From Lentisphaeria bacterium UBA1791 (GTDB lineage Bacteria; Verrucomicrobiota; Lentisphaeria; Victivallales; Victivallaceae): a DNA stretch of 64,000 bases. The notes beneath the pieces were generated by a model. It saw nothing but the letters and a program-made list of their open reading frames with translations, searched no databases and was not told the DNA's origin. The stretch spans positions 1-64,000 of the forward strand of contig DCFZ01000030.1 in the NCBI GenBank assembly GCA_002314455.1, read 5' to 3'. The translations under genes and the position numbers were made by a program. This document shows, piece after piece, positions 23,540-33,151 of this stretch; the stretch's first letter is position 1, and the number at the start of each line of letters is the position of its first letter.

Positions 23540-24504
23540 TTGGAAAAAAGTTCGTCCTCGCCGTTTTTTGTATTGCGTTTTCTCTCCTTTGTGGCGCAGA
23601 GATCCCCTTTGCCGAAAGGATGGAGGGCATCGTGCCCGACGTGCAACAGCACCTTTTGAAAGTGCTGGCGGAATTTCCCCGCACGGAAACCGGTAAAACC
23701 GTCTTGTCGCACGTTTCGAGCGACGTGCAGTTCCGCACCCGGGCGATGGCGCAACTCGGCACGGCGGACAATCACAACGTCGTCACGCTCGAAGCGCTCC
23801 GGCTGGAAAACAAAAGCTTCCCCGCGACCACCGAACGGCAGATTCGGATCAAGACCTGTTTTACGGCGGAAATTCTCGCGCATGAATTGCTTCACAATGG
23901 ACAAATGAACGCCGGACTTTTCCAGTATCCGGCAAACTTTACCGGCTTCGGTGCAGTGCTCTGCGAGCGACTGCTGGAACTTCAGGCGAAATTCACCGGG
24001 GAATCCATGTTTTATCAGATGCGCGAACTGCCGGATTATCAGGAATTTGTCGCGCCCAAGGCGGGGTTCTTTCTCGTGATGCAGCGTCAGTCGAAAGATG
24101 CGGCGCGGGAATACGCATTGACTCTGTGGCAGGATCGCTTCGTTTCGCCCGGAGGCGTGAAACTTTACCGCGAGCAGATCCGCGAAGTTTCCCAGTGGAA
24201 TACCTACTATGCCGAACAGGCGTTTCGCAACAACTATCTGCGTTTTCTCAACGATTCGGGCAGTTGTTCCGATGCGGAAATCGCCGCGCATTTGGATAAA
24301 ATCATCGCCTTTACCCATATGCCGCTGACCGGCGCGGAGTTGCTTCAGACTTCCCCCGTCCGGCCGATCCCGCACGGGATTGAGCTTTACGAAAACGGCA
24401 AAAAGGCGCTCGAGATCGTCGCCGTTGAGGGCGGCTATGTCAAGCGCATCTTTTCCGGCAACGCCGTGCGCGAAGTCAAAGTTCCTGTGAATTTCGCCCG
24501 ATAA
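23536..24504 (+). CDS. Exported protein with an HExxH metallopeptidase-like motif
   Basis: 322 aa. The signal peptide (MIGKKFVLAVFCIAFSLLCG, cleavage about residue 21) is followed by a protein whose middle contains AEILAHELLHNGQMNAGLFQ. HELLH (residues 118-122) is an HExxH zinc motif preceded by a helix, as in gluzincins. The third ligand could be the Glu in the following helix region (CERLLELQAK). No named family is claimed. Its ATG overlaps the transglycosylase stop (ATGA), so the two exported proteins are made together and may act on the same cell-wall substrate. Confidence 0.7.
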   Translation: MIGKKFVLAVFCIAFSLLCGAEIPFAERMEGIVPDVQQHLLKVLAEFPRTETGKTVLSHVSSDVQFRTRAMAQLGTADNHNVVTLEALRLENKSFPATTERQIRIKTCFTAEILAHELLHNGQMNAGLFQYPANFTGFGAVLCERLLELQAKFTGESMFYQMRELPDYQEFVAPKAGFFLVMQRQSKDAAREYALTLWQDRFVSPGGVKLYREQIREVSQWNTYYAEQAFRNNYLRFLNDSGSCSDAEIAAHLDKIIAFTHMPLTGAELLQTSPVRPIPHGIELYENGKKALEIVAVEGGYVKRIFSGNAVREVKVPVNFAR

Positions 24505-24516
24505 CGGGCGCTTGAC

Positions 24517-26751
24517 TTACGAATCGATGTCGGTATCGCCCGCCGACGAGACGAGAAATGTTTTCGGCATCAGGTCAAGGAGTTGATCCATCGCCTGGTA
24601 AAAGGCGACGGTTTCCGCTTCCTGCGGAACGACGAGGCCGAGGAAAACGACGGCGGCGTTGCGGGAGTATTGCCGGAAAACGACCGGGAACGGATCGCGG
24701 GAGGCGATGACGACCGTTTCCGCCGGGATCCGCGCGTTGTCGACCAGTTGCGTCAATTCGCGGTGCGCGGTGTTTTCCTCCCCCGGGGCGACGATTCGCA
24801 AGATGCGGATGCTCTTTTTTTCCAGGATCCAGTTGCAGCTGAGCAAATGCGCCAGAATGAGCATCAATTCCCCGTTTTTGCGGCCGCGCCACCAGATGTC
24901 GATGGTTTTGCCGGTGGTGAGCGAATCGCTCAAGCTGTTGAGCAGCAGCAGGTGATTCATTTTCAACAGCTGGATGACCCGCAGATGGCTGCCGAATGCC
25001 GCGACGCGTTCCGGACGGCTCGGCCAGCCGGAAAGGATGATGTTGGGTGTAAGCGGGCCGAAATTGCGCGACTGCAACAGGATCGTCAATGCGCGGTCGT
25101 GCTCGGTTTCGTCGTGAATGGCGACGACCGTCGGGAAAAAGAGGATGTCGTTTTCGCGGGAAAATTCTTCGAGTTTCCGGATGGCGTCGTGCCGCTTTGC
25201 CGCCGCTTTTTCCTGCGCGATAAGGAGCCGCCCGACGCTCAAAATACCCCGGTCGTTGTTGAGCAGCGACGCGGCGCGGATCAACTCCAGATGCTTGAGA
25301 TCGCCCCCGACGAGGACGAGAAATTCAGGACGCCAGTTTTTCTTGTCGACGGGCATCGCCGCCAAGCGCGTCAGCGAGCGCCGGATGTGTTCAAAGTAAT
25401 AGCCGCGCCGCGCATCGCCGAAATTCGTCTCGAGCGTACGGCGGCGCGCGATCAGGAAAATGACTCCGATGATGGCAAACGCGACCAGCATCAAGCTGGG
25501 GTTGATAAAGAGCGCGACGACAAACGAAGCGATTGCCCCGTAGGCGCCGATCGTCCAGTGATAGAGGCGGAATTGCGGGCGGAACGAGGGGTTCGCCGCG
25601 AAATCCTCGACGGCGGCGGCGATGTTGATGATCGCGTAGGTCGAGAGCGTGAACATCGTCACGAGTCCGGCGACGGCGTCGAGCGCGTTGCCGCCGGAAC
25701 TGTGCGCGGTGCGCGTCCCCCAGCAGATGGTCGCCACCGAAATGAGAAAGGTCACGATCATCGCGATGATCGGTTCGCGGCTTTTTCCTCTGCCGTAGGA
25801 AAAGATATTGAGCACGGGGAAGATCTTGTCGGCGGCGAACGCCTGCAGAATGCGCGGTGCGCCGATCAGCGTGCCGAGCGCGCTTGAGAGCGTCGCCGCG
25901 ACCACGCCGAGGATGATGAAAATCGAAGTGTACGATATCGCGCCATCCAACAAGGTCTGGTAGGCGTTGTCGATCAAACTGGTGCGCGAAAACGCCGCCC
26001 CGACGAGGAGGATCACCGCCAAATAAAGCACAAAGCCGACCATAATCGCCGCGATCGTGCCGAAGGGAATGGATTTGCGCGGATTTTCAAGATCGCCCGA
26101 CATATTGACGCCGGCGAGAAATCCTGTTACTGCCGGGAAGAATATGGCAAAATTCGCCGCAAAAACGAGTACGTCGACTTTCAGACCGCCGTTCGCGTGG
26201 AGATTTTCGCTCATCTTTGCCAGCGACGGATCGTGCGCGAAACCGCCCGCAAAGATCGCCACGATGGAAAGAATGAGCACCGTGAAAATGGCGTATTGCG
26301 TCTTGATTGCCCAGTTCGCCCCGACCAGCGCGATCGCAAATAAAATGACGAGCGGGATGAAACTGAGCAACAGCGTCCATTTCCCGAGCGCCGGATAGCT
26401 GATCGCGAGCGCTTCGGCAAAACCGAGCATGTAAAACGGTACCGCAAGCGACTGCGAGATAAAGTAGGTCAGCCCGACAGATGAGCCGAATCCGGTGCCG
26501 AGCGAGCGGGAAATGAGGAAATAAGGCCCGCCGCTTTCCACTTTGGTATTGGTCGAGATCGCCGAGATGGAAAGTCCCGTGGCAATCGCGATGCTTTCGG
26601 CGAAAATGAGGATGCCGATTGCTCCTGCGACGCCGAGCGTGCCGACAATCGTGCCGAGTCGCATGAAAAGGACAACGCCGATGATTGTTAAGATAGACGG
26701 CAGAAAGACGCCGCTGAACGTTTTGAAATGGTAACCTTGGTTTTCTTCCAT
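24517..26751 (-). CDS. SLC12-like amino acid/cation-chloride permease
   Basis: 744 aa. The first ~450 residues hold about 12 membrane helices of the APC superfamily (FSGVFLPSILTIIGVVLFMR; STNTKVESGGPYFLISRSLG). The opening and the helix with SGGPYFLISRSLG are those of the cation-chloride cotransporter (SLC12) branch. The C-terminal ~290 residues are soluble and resemble the cytosolic SLC12 tail, with two alpha/beta halves (DKKNWRPEFLVLVGGDLKHL; KSIRILRIVAPGEENTAHRE). Likely substrates are K+/Cl- or amino acids. A terminator-free convergent end faces the HExxH gene. No partner protein is seen nearby. Confidence 0.82.
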   Translation of the reverse strand: MEENQGYHFKTFSGVFLPSILTIIGVVLFMRLGTIVGTLGVAGAIGILIFAESIAIATGLSISAISTNTKVESGGPYFLISRSLGTGFGSSVGLTYFISQSLAVPFYMLGFAEALAISYPALGKWTLLLSFIPLVILFAIALVGANWAIKTQYAIFTVLILSIVAIFAGGFAHDPSLAKMSENLHANGGLKVDVLVFAANFAIFFPAVTGFLAGVNMSGDLENPRKSIPFGTIAAIMVGFVLYLAVILLVGAAFSRTSLIDNAYQTLLDGAISYTSIFIILGVVAATLSSALGTLIGAPRILQAFAADKIFPVLNIFSYGRGKSREPIIAMIVTFLISVATICWGTRTAHSSGGNALDAVAGLVTMFTLSTYAIINIAAAVEDFAANPSFRPQFRLYHWTIGAYGAIASFVVALFINPSLMLVAFAIIGVIFLIARRRTLETNFGDARRGYYFEHIRRSLTRLAAMPVDKKNWRPEFLVLVGGDLKHLELIRAASLLNNDRGILSVGRLLIAQEKAAAKRHDAIRKLEEFSRENDILFFPTVVAIHDETEHDRALTILLQSRNFGPLTPNIILSGWPSRPERVAAFGSHLRVIQLLKMNHLLLLNSLSDSLTTGKTIDIWWRGRKNGELMLILAHLLSCNWILEKKSIRILRIVAPGEENTAHRELTQLVDNARIPAETVVIASRDPFPVVFRQYSRNAAVVFLGLVVPQEAETVAFYQAMDQLLDLMPKTFLVSSAGDTDIDS

Positions 26752-26951
26752 AATAATGTCCTTTCGTTTTTCTTAAAATACCTCCATTGACGTGAAATGT
26801 CAAAAAAAAGAGTATCTGTAATTGAAAAAAAAGTGCAGTGGTGATAGATTAAAGCGTTTTCCGTTAAGGAAAGAAATATAGAAATAAAAAGAGCTTTTCG
26901 ATTATATTATCCATCAATCATTGTCACGGATCAAGAATTCAGGAGGTTTTT

Positions 26952-29666
26952 ATGTTAAAAAAGATTCTGGTGCTGGCGCTTTTGTGCGCCGTTGCCGTCG
27001 CGTTGCCGGCGGGCAAAAGTTCGTTGCCCAAGTGGAAAGGCAACAACGGCAGCAAGGTGTTGCTTTTCAACGGCGGCCGCCCGTGGCAGGGGGATGACCT
27101 CGCCAATGTTTTCGTCAAGCAGAAGTGCCGCGTGCGTTCGATCAACAGCAAATACCTCGACGGTTTCGGCGGCGCGTCGATCAAAGATCACGCCAACGAC
27201 AAGGTCGAGCCGACGCCGATGGACGGCATCACGCCGGCGATGAAAGATCTTTCGATTTATAAACTGGTCATCTTTCACCTTTTCAAGCAGGATCTGCTCG
27301 ATCAGATGCTGACGCCCGAAAGGATTGCGACGTTGCGCACTTACGTTGAAAACGGCGGCAACGTGATCTTCTTCCTCAATGCACCGGGCGACGCCGGCGA
27401 TCTTTTACCGGTGGAACTGGGCGGGATCGAGAGTGTCGACGCCGAAATTCCATTGACCGCGAATTGCCCCGAGGGCGATCTTTTCAAGTGCTTCCCCAAA
27501 ACATTGCCGGTGTTGGCGTATTACCGTCAGGCGGTGCCGACATCCGGCGCCGAAGTGTTGAGCTGGATCACGTCGCCTGCCGGTGACAAGTTGATGCCCT
27601 ACATCGCCCGCAAGACGATCGGCAAAGGCACGGTTACGTTTGTCAACGCCGAATCGCGCTATGCGCTTACGCTGAAAGAGTTTTCCCAGTGGGCGTACGG
27701 GGCGGCATTTTTCATCGCGATTTCCGCGGACAGCGGCAAATTTGCGGCTTCCCCGGAAAAGTTGCTGCGCAGCTATCAGCCGATTCCCGGCAGAAGCGAT
27801 GTCGGCGAAGTCGAAGTTTCGGTGTTGCCGCCGGAAAACAAGATCATTGAAAACCCCACTGCGCCCGTCATCGCCGACCGGACGGCGACCTTTGCCAACG
27901 GCGTCAAACTCGTCGTCAATGCCAACGGCGAACTCGCGGTAAGTTTCCCCGGCGACGAAAAGCCCTTTTTTCATAAGCTTGCGATCCCGCAGCTCGGCGT
28001 TGCCGCCGACCGCAATTACTTTGACGACGCGACCGCCGAAGCGACCGACGCGGCGGCGAAAGTCGAGGCGATCGATCTCAACTGGCAGTTCGAAAAACTT
28101 TACGCCGACGGCGGCAATGCGGTCTTGGTCTACACCGCGCCCGGCGCCGAAATGCACTGGATTTTCAAGGCGGGCAAACTTTTGCTCGACGGACGCACGA
28201 TGGAAGGTTTCGCCGACCGCGTCGAAGTTCTCAAGGCGGACGATCGTTATCTGACGACGCTGACCTTTGAGGCGGAACTCGACCCCGTTGCGCCGAAATT
28301 CGCCCGCCGCTTTTCCTGCTATTCGGAGCCGCGCGGCTACTCCGATTTCGATATGAGCGGCAAGACGAAAAGCGACACGAGCGACTGGAGCGTTTTCGGT
28401 TCGGGGCAGCCCTTTGAGTTGCTCGTTTACGAAAACGGCATTTACCTTGCCCACATCGACGACGTTCAGGCGGTCAACGTGCGCATGTCGCGCGACAAGG
28501 GGGCGGAATACATCGCCAACAAACGGGCGATCCCGGTCGGGCGTGTCCACGCTCCGGTTCAAAGCGCCTGCTACTGGCATTGGAAAGGCGAGGGCGCCGA
28601 ACGCGGTCACAACGACTATCTGGCGATCTACCAATTCATGCGCAAAATGTTGCGCGCCAAGGCGAACTTGCAGGAACTTCCCGCCTACCCGATGGGGCAC
28701 TACAACCACATTTCCAAGGGGGAAGCCGAGGTCGTCACCGACTTGATCCGTCAAGCGGGCTACCGCTATATCTTGATCCCCGGCTTTGAGACGTTCATCA
28801 CCTCCACCTTCAGCCCGAACACATATGAGCGCAACCGCGAATTGCTCGCCATGGGGCTTCAGGTGCGCGTCTGGTCGGCGGGCAGTTACGAGCAGGGCAA
28901 CGGCGGCTGGATCCTCAACCACCACCCCGAATGGTTTGTCCGTGACAAGAATGGCAAGGTTTTCAGCTACGGCGGTCGTTATCCGGTCATCGACGTCAAC
29001 AATCCCGAGTTTTTCAAATGGTTCACGGAATTGGTGAAACCGGCGATTGAAAGCGGCATCCGCGGCGTTTACCGCGATATGGACGGCGCGGCGGGCAACT
29101 GCATCAACTACGCGCTTAAGGAAAGCCCCCACGGCCTCGCTTCGCAGGTCAAATTCTACCGTTTCTTCCACGACAACAACTGCCGCGTGTCGGTCGAAGG
29201 GATGAATCCGATCGTCCTCGACGAATACTGGTATCGCCCGGATAAATACACTTCGCTGCATGGGTATGAGTTCGCCCTCGTCGGCGGTGCGCCGATGAAC
29301 TACGATCCTTTCGGGTTGACGCTCGATCCTTTCCGGCTCGGTATGTACGCGTCGTTCATGACCTTTGACAACAGCGGTACGATGCTCGGTTTTGACCGCG
29401 TGCCCGGCGAAGTCGAACGCGGCAAACGCGTGCTTTCTTTCGTCCCGAAATTCAACGAGGCGCTCGACAATACGGGGATGCCCTACGTCCGCGAAACGCC
29501 TTTCGGCACGACGTGGATCGGCGACAAGGGCGGCGCCCTCTTCTTCTGGAATCCGGCGAAAAAGGTCACCGTCGAGTTGCCCGCCAACTGGAAGATCCGC
29601 GGCGTCAACGGCAATGTTTTGACCGATGTCAAAGGCGACAGCATCTACCTGATCGACAAGCAATAG
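26952..29666 (+). CDS. Exported ThuA-like/TIM-barrel enzyme-like protein, paralog A
   Basis: 904 aa. The signal peptide (MLKKILVLALLCAVAVALPAG) shows export, and AGGAGG precedes the ATG. Residues ~30-270 resemble a ThuA/class I glutamine-amidotransferase-like alpha/beta fold (KVLLFNGGRPWQGDDLANVF; TLRTYVENGGNVIFF). A beta-rich middle follows. The C-terminal ~330 residues look like a TIM barrel plus beta cap. Here YRDMDGAAGN (Asp709/Asp711) and SVEGMNPIVLDEYWY (Glu749) are identical or nearly so in two paralogs in this window, so they are candidate catalytic residues. This would make it a glycoside hydrolase-like enzyme of a family I cannot name. The tail GDSIYLIDKQ ends the gene. Confidence 0.7.
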   Translation: MLKKILVLALLCAVAVALPAGKSSLPKWKGNNGSKVLLFNGGRPWQGDDLANVFVKQKCRVRSINSKYLDGFGGASIKDHANDKVEPTPMDGITPAMKDLSIYKLVIFHLFKQDLLDQMLTPERIATLRTYVENGGNVIFFLNAPGDAGDLLPVELGGIESVDAEIPLTANCPEGDLFKCFPKTLPVLAYYRQAVPTSGAEVLSWITSPAGDKLMPYIARKTIGKGTVTFVNAESRYALTLKEFSQWAYGAAFFIAISADSGKFAASPEKLLRSYQPIPGRSDVGEVEVSVLPPENKIIENPTAPVIADRTATFANGVKLVVNANGELAVSFPGDEKPFFHKLAIPQLGVAADRNYFDDATAEATDAAAKVEAIDLNWQFEKLYADGGNAVLVYTAPGAEMHWIFKAGKLLLDGRTMEGFADRVEVLKADDRYLTTLTFEAELDPVAPKFARRFSCYSEPRGYSDFDMSGKTKSDTSDWSVFGSGQPFELLVYENGIYLAHIDDVQAVNVRMSRDKGAEYIANKRAIPVGRVHAPVQSACYWHWKGEGAERGHNDYLAIYQFMRKMLRAKANLQELPAYPMGHYNHISKGEAEVVTDLIRQAGYRYILIPGFETFITSTFSPNTYERNRELLAMGLQVRVWSAGSYEQGNGGWILNHHPEWFVRDKNGKVFSYGGRYPVIDVNNPEFFKWFTELVKPAIESGIRGVYRDMDGAAGNCINYALKESPHGLASQVKFYRFFHDNNCRVSVEGMNPIVLDEYWYRPDKYTSLHGYEFALVGGAPMNYDPFGLTLDPFRLGMYASFMTFDNSGTMLGFDRVPGEVERGKRVLSFVPKFNEALDNTGMPYVRETPFGTTWIGDKGGALFFWNPAKKVTVELPANWKIRGVNGNVLTDVKGDSIYLIDKQ

Positions 29667-29677
29667 CGTATGAAGGC

Positions 29678-29710
29678 AAGGGGGGGGCGATGCAAGCCCC
29701 CTTGAGTTTT
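29678..29710 (+). terminator. Terminator-like hairpin after paralog A
   Basis: AAGGGGG/CCCCCTT stem (29678-29703), then GAGTTTT, 12 nt past the stop. Confidence 0.55.
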
Positions 29711-29741
29711 GTGTCTGCGCCGGCGGTGCGCAACTTTCTTC

Positions 29742-30902
29742 TCATTCCCGGTTGACGAGGCGATCGCGCATCAACCTTGCGACTTCGCAGGCGGTGTTGT
29801 GATCGTCGCCGCGGAGGAAGGAAAGTTTCAGCTTTTCGGTCGCGCCGGCAAGGGTGTTGAGTTTGAGATTGCGCTTGAGCGCGTGAATGAGGAAATCGCC
29901 GAGCGCGGTCAATTCGCCGCCGATGATGATTTCCGCCGGGTTGAGCAACGTGACGACGGTGCCGAGCGCGCAGGCGATCTTTTCGACGCATTCGGTGGCG
30001 ATGACGCGGGCGGTCTTGTCGCATTCAAGGCATTTGGCAAGTTCGGCGATCGAGAAATTTTCGACCGATAGTTTGGTGTCGACGCCGTGCGCGATCGCAT
30101 CGGCGAGACGCTGGCGCAATCCCGCCGTGCCGGCGACGGTTTCCAGACAGCCGCGATTGCCGCAGTGACAGAGCGTGCCGCCGGGCTCGACGATGAGGTG
30201 GCCGATCTCCATGGCGGAACCGGTGTCGCCGGTAAAAAAGCGCCCGTCCTGATAAAACGCACCGCCGATCCCCGCGCCGGTCTCAAGATAAAAGATTCCG
30301 CTCCCGGTGGCGTGATAACGGGTGGCGGAACTTAATTTGACGAGGCACTCCGGCAGGATGGCGGCATCGCATTGCGTTTCGCGGCGGAGCCACTCCGCCG
30401 TGCGGGCGGATTCCCACCCGGGCACGTGCAGCGCCTGCAACGAAACGCCGCGGCGGACATCGACGATGCCGGGGTCGGCAAAGCCGACGCCCCGCACTTT
30501 TTCCCACTCTTTGCCGGCGGCGTCGCGGAGCAGATAGAGCAATCCGCGCAACTCGGCGCGACAGTTGGCAAGCGTCCCCCGCTTCTTCGCCGGAAGCTTT
30601 GCACGATAGCGCAGATTGCCGGCGAAATCGACGATGACGCCGATGGAGCCATTGAACTGAAAGTCGATCCCCGCCGTCCACCACGCGTCGGGCGCGAGCG
30701 CAAGTTGCGGTGCGCGCCGCCCGGTACGTTTGCCGGTGCGCCCGGGTTCGGTGAGAAAGTTTGCTTTTTTCAGCGCATCGACGGCGTTGACGATGCCCGG
30801 TTGCCGCTCGTGAAACAATTCGGCGAGTTCCGGGCGCGTAAAAGTCGGTTTCCCGGTAAGAAAAGCGCGCAGGATTTCCTGTTGCAGATCTTTGGAACGC
30901 AT
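29742..30902 (-). CDS. ROK family sugar-responsive transcriptional regulator
   Basis: 386 aa. An N-terminal winged helix (about residues 5-60, TRPELAELFHERQPGIVNAV) and a C-terminal ROK kinase-like domain. The ROK zinc-binding motif CHCGNRGCLETVAG (about residues 245-258) and the glucokinase-like GAGIGGAF site are intact. Such NagC/XylR-type proteins sense sugars and bind palindromes. A perfect 28-bp inverted repeat lies just upstream of its start, a likely autoregulatory operator. It lies between paralog A and a DegT operon, so it may control either or both. Confidence 0.85.
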   Translation of the reverse strand: MRSKDLQQEILRAFLTGKPTFTRPELAELFHERQPGIVNAVDALKKANFLTEPGRTGKRTGRRAPQLALAPDAWWTAGIDFQFNGSIGVIVDFAGNLRYRAKLPAKKRGTLANCRAELRGLLYLLRDAAGKEWEKVRGVGFADPGIVDVRRGVSLQALHVPGWESARTAEWLRRETQCDAAILPECLVKLSSATRYHATGSGIFYLETGAGIGGAFYQDGRFFTGDTGSAMEIGHLIVEPGGTLCHCGNRGCLETVAGTAGLRQRLADAIAHGVDTKLSVENFSIAELAKCLECDKTARVIATECVEKIACALGTVVTLLNPAEIIIGGELTALGDFLIHALKRNLKLNTLAGATEKLKLSFLRGDDHNTACEVARLMRDRLVNRE

Positions 30903-30914
30903 CGTTTTACCCCG

Positions 30915-30942
30915 TTTTATAATACAAAACCGTATTATAAAA
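30915..30942. promoter_or_regulatory. Palindromic operator candidate for the ROK regulator
   Basis: TTTTATAATAC, six bases, GTATTATAAAA: an 11-bp perfect inverted repeat 13 bp upstream of the ROK start and 118 bp before the divergent DegT gene. Confidence 0.65.
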
Positions 30943-31059
30943 TAAGATATTTTGCCGAAAAATCAACTGGAAAAGGAAAAAAGTGATTGATTTTTTTGTG
31001 TTTCTGCAGTAGTTTTTTGTCGTGCCATTTGAAACAAACCATAAACATCGAGGTTCATC

Positions 31060-32379
31060 ATGGGTGAAAAAAGTTCAGGCGATTTCCGTTATGCGGTCGG
31101 CGAGAGCAAAGTGCCGTGGCATGCGGTCGGCGAGTACTACAACGGCAGCGACGCGGTCGCGGTCGCGAAATTTCTGTTGCCCGACGCGGGCGATCCCCGC
31201 TATGCGGCGGCGTTCGCCAACGCGGAAAAGGCGTTGAAAGAATTGGGGCAAGTCGCCGGACGCGCGACGAAACTGACGCTCGGCGGCAACGTCGCCAAGG
31301 TCGAGGAACTCTGCCGCGCGCGCTTCGGCTCGAAATACGCCTCCTTTGTCGACAACTGGACGGGCGGTATGGAAATCGCCTACAAGCTCGCCGGACTTAA
31401 ACCGGGCGACGAAGTCATTATGAGCGCCGTCACCTTTATCGCGACGATGGCGTATCCATTGAGCATCGGCGCGAAGATTGTCTTTGCCGACATCGACCCC
31501 GAAACGATCAACCTCGATCCCGCGGACGTCGCCAAAAAGATCACGCCCAAAACGAAAATGATCGTGCCCGTCCACCTCGGCGGCGCGCCGGTCGATATGG
31601 ATCCCATCATGGAGCTTGCGAAAAAGCACGGACTTTTTGTCCTCGAAGACGCGGCGCACGCGATGGGGGCGTTTTACAAAGGACGTGCGATCGGTTCAAT
31701 CGGTCACTTCGGCGGATTTTCGCTCCACGAGGTCAAAAACATCAACTCCTTCGGCGAGGGCGGCATTCTGTTGACGAGCGAGGATTTCGCCGGAAGCCAG
31801 CTTGCCGGAGCGCGTTTCCTCGGACTTGATTTTTCGCGCAAGATCAAAGATTGGCTCTACGACGTTTCGCCGCTTGCCGACCGCTTCGGCAACGTTCAGG
31901 TCGCGCCGAACCATTCGGCGACGGAGATTCAGGCGCTCGGGTTGCTTCAGCAGTTGTCGCGCCTCGACGCGATCATCGCCGAACGCCGCGCCGCCTTTGA
32001 GTACATGAATGGCGTGTTGAGCGAAGAAGCGGGTATTCTGACCGAAAAGCCCGACACCGCGGAAACGTTTGGCACGCACCATTTATATTTGTTGCGCATC
32101 GACCCCAAAAAAGTCGGCGGCGACATCCAGATGCTTGCAAAAAAACTCGCCGCCAAGGGGCTTACCAACATCACCCACTTCGGGCCGATGTACCGTTTCC
32201 GCATCATGAAAATGCTCGGCTACGACGAAAATCAGCTCGCCGCGACTTGTCCGCGCACCGAAGAAATGTTTTACCACAGCTACACCCACTTGCCGCTTTA
32301 TCCCCTTACGCGCGAACAACTCGAGTATCAGGCGAAAGCGGTCGTCGAGGCGGTGCGCGAACTCAAACAGGGAAAATAG
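31060..32379 (+). CDS. DegT/DnrJ/EryC1 aminotransferase
   Basis: 439 aa, type I-fold PLP enzyme of the sugar-aminotransferase family, which makes amino sugars from keto sugars. Motifs visible: VDNWTGGMEIAYKLAGLKPG, MSAVTFIATMAYPLSIGAKI, the Asp in LEDAAHAMGAFYKG, and the PLP-lysine in HEVKNINSFGEGG (about residue 230). AGGTTC precedes the ATG by only a few bases. It heads a short rightward operon with a lectin-like protein and a rhamnose mutarotase, so it may convert a sugar released by the surrounding polysaccharide enzymes. Confidence 0.85.
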   Translation: MGEKSSGDFRYAVGESKVPWHAVGEYYNGSDAVAVAKFLLPDAGDPRYAAAFANAEKALKELGQVAGRATKLTLGGNVAKVEELCRARFGSKYASFVDNWTGGMEIAYKLAGLKPGDEVIMSAVTFIATMAYPLSIGAKIVFADIDPETINLDPADVAKKITPKTKMIVPVHLGGAPVDMDPIMELAKKHGLFVLEDAAHAMGAFYKGRAIGSIGHFGGFSLHEVKNINSFGEGGILLTSEDFAGSQLAGARFLGLDFSRKIKDWLYDVSPLADRFGNVQVAPNHSATEIQALGLLQQLSRLDAIIAERRAAFEYMNGVLSEEAGILTEKPDTAETFGTHHLYLLRIDPKKVGGDIQMLAKKLAAKGLTNITHFGPMYRFRIMKMLGYDENQLAATCPRTEEMFYHSYTHLPLYPLTREQLEYQAKAVVEAVRELKQGK

Positions 32380-32382
32380 CAG

Positions 32383-32445
32383 ATGCTAAAAAATATGGCT
32401 GTTCGCCGCACCGGAAATTCCGTCTATTTGATCGACAAGGAGTAA
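32383..32445 (+). pseudogene. 20-aa remnant of a paralog-A-type C-terminus
   Basis: Between the aminotransferase stop and the next start lies a short frame, MLKNMAVRRTGNSVYLIDKE. Its end, GNSVYLIDKE, matches the conserved tails GDSIYLIDKQ and GDAIYLIERQ of the large paralogs. This looks like the leftover 3' end of a deleted fourth copy rather than a gene. Confidence 0.5.
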
Positions 32446-32452
32446 TGATTTT

Positions 32453-33151
32453 ATGGCACGCATTTTTTCATTGATCGACAAAGAGATCGACCTCGACCAG
32501 TCGGAACTTCTGATGCAGTTCGACACGCTCGACATCGCCGACTGGCCTTACGTCAACCGCACGCCCGCGTGGCGCGTCGAAAACAACCGTCTGGTGGGCG
32601 GCAGCGCCGACGAGCCGACCTACGGCGAGATCTTTTACAAGACGCCCGTTACCGGCGACGTCGTGCTCGAATTCGACGCCGAGATCCTTTCCCCGAGCTA
32701 CCACGACCTCATCTGGTTCTGGAATACGAAACTTCACCTCGGCGCCGAGCGCGCGAAATATCCGGAAATCTGGGGCGACGGCTACCTCGGCTGTCTCGGC
32801 GGCTGGTACGCCAATCTGGCGGGCATCGAACGCACGCCCGACTATCAGCCGTCGGTGATCGCGCCGAGTTGTCCCGTCGAAGCGGGCAAGGTCTATCATA
32901 TTGTTTCCGGCTGTACGGGCCACCGCCAGTTCATTGCGGTCGATGGAAAACTCGTCACCTATTTCACCGATCCGCGTCCGTCGGACTTGACGACGCCGGG
33001 CTATATCGGCTTCGGCATTTTCGAGTCGTGCGCTGCCTATTGGAATATCAGGGTGTGGCGGCCCTTTGTCGCCAATGTGCCGCTCAAATATGTGCCGGGC
33101 ACGCAATGGAAAGCGGGAATGCCGTGGTCGCTTTACGAGGTGACAAAATGA
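32453..33151 (+). CDS. Concanavalin-like beta-sandwich protein
   Basis: 232 aa, no signal peptide. The sequence is rich in beta strands and aromatics (WPYVNRTPAWRVENNRLVGG; LIWFWNTKLHLGAERAKYPE; GYIGFGIFESCAAYWNIRVW). The layout of a strand-rich start with an 'AWRVENNRLVG' turn and a terminal 'IRVWRPF' strand is that of LamG/concanavalin-like folds such as DUF1080/DUF1961 proteins. These bind or cleave sugars. I do not claim a specific family. It overlaps the rhamnose mutarotase gene by 4 nt (ATGA) and follows the aminotransferase. Confidence 0.6.
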   Translation: MARIFSLIDKEIDLDQSELLMQFDTLDIADWPYVNRTPAWRVENNRLVGGSADEPTYGEIFYKTPVTGDVVLEFDAEILSPSYHDLIWFWNTKLHLGAERAKYPEIWGDGYLGCLGGWYANLAGIERTPDYQPSVIAPSCPVEAGKVYHIVSGCTGHRQFIAVDGKLVTYFTDPRPSDLTTPGYIGFGIFESCAAYWNIRVWRPFVANVPLKYVPGTQWKAGMPWSLYEVTK

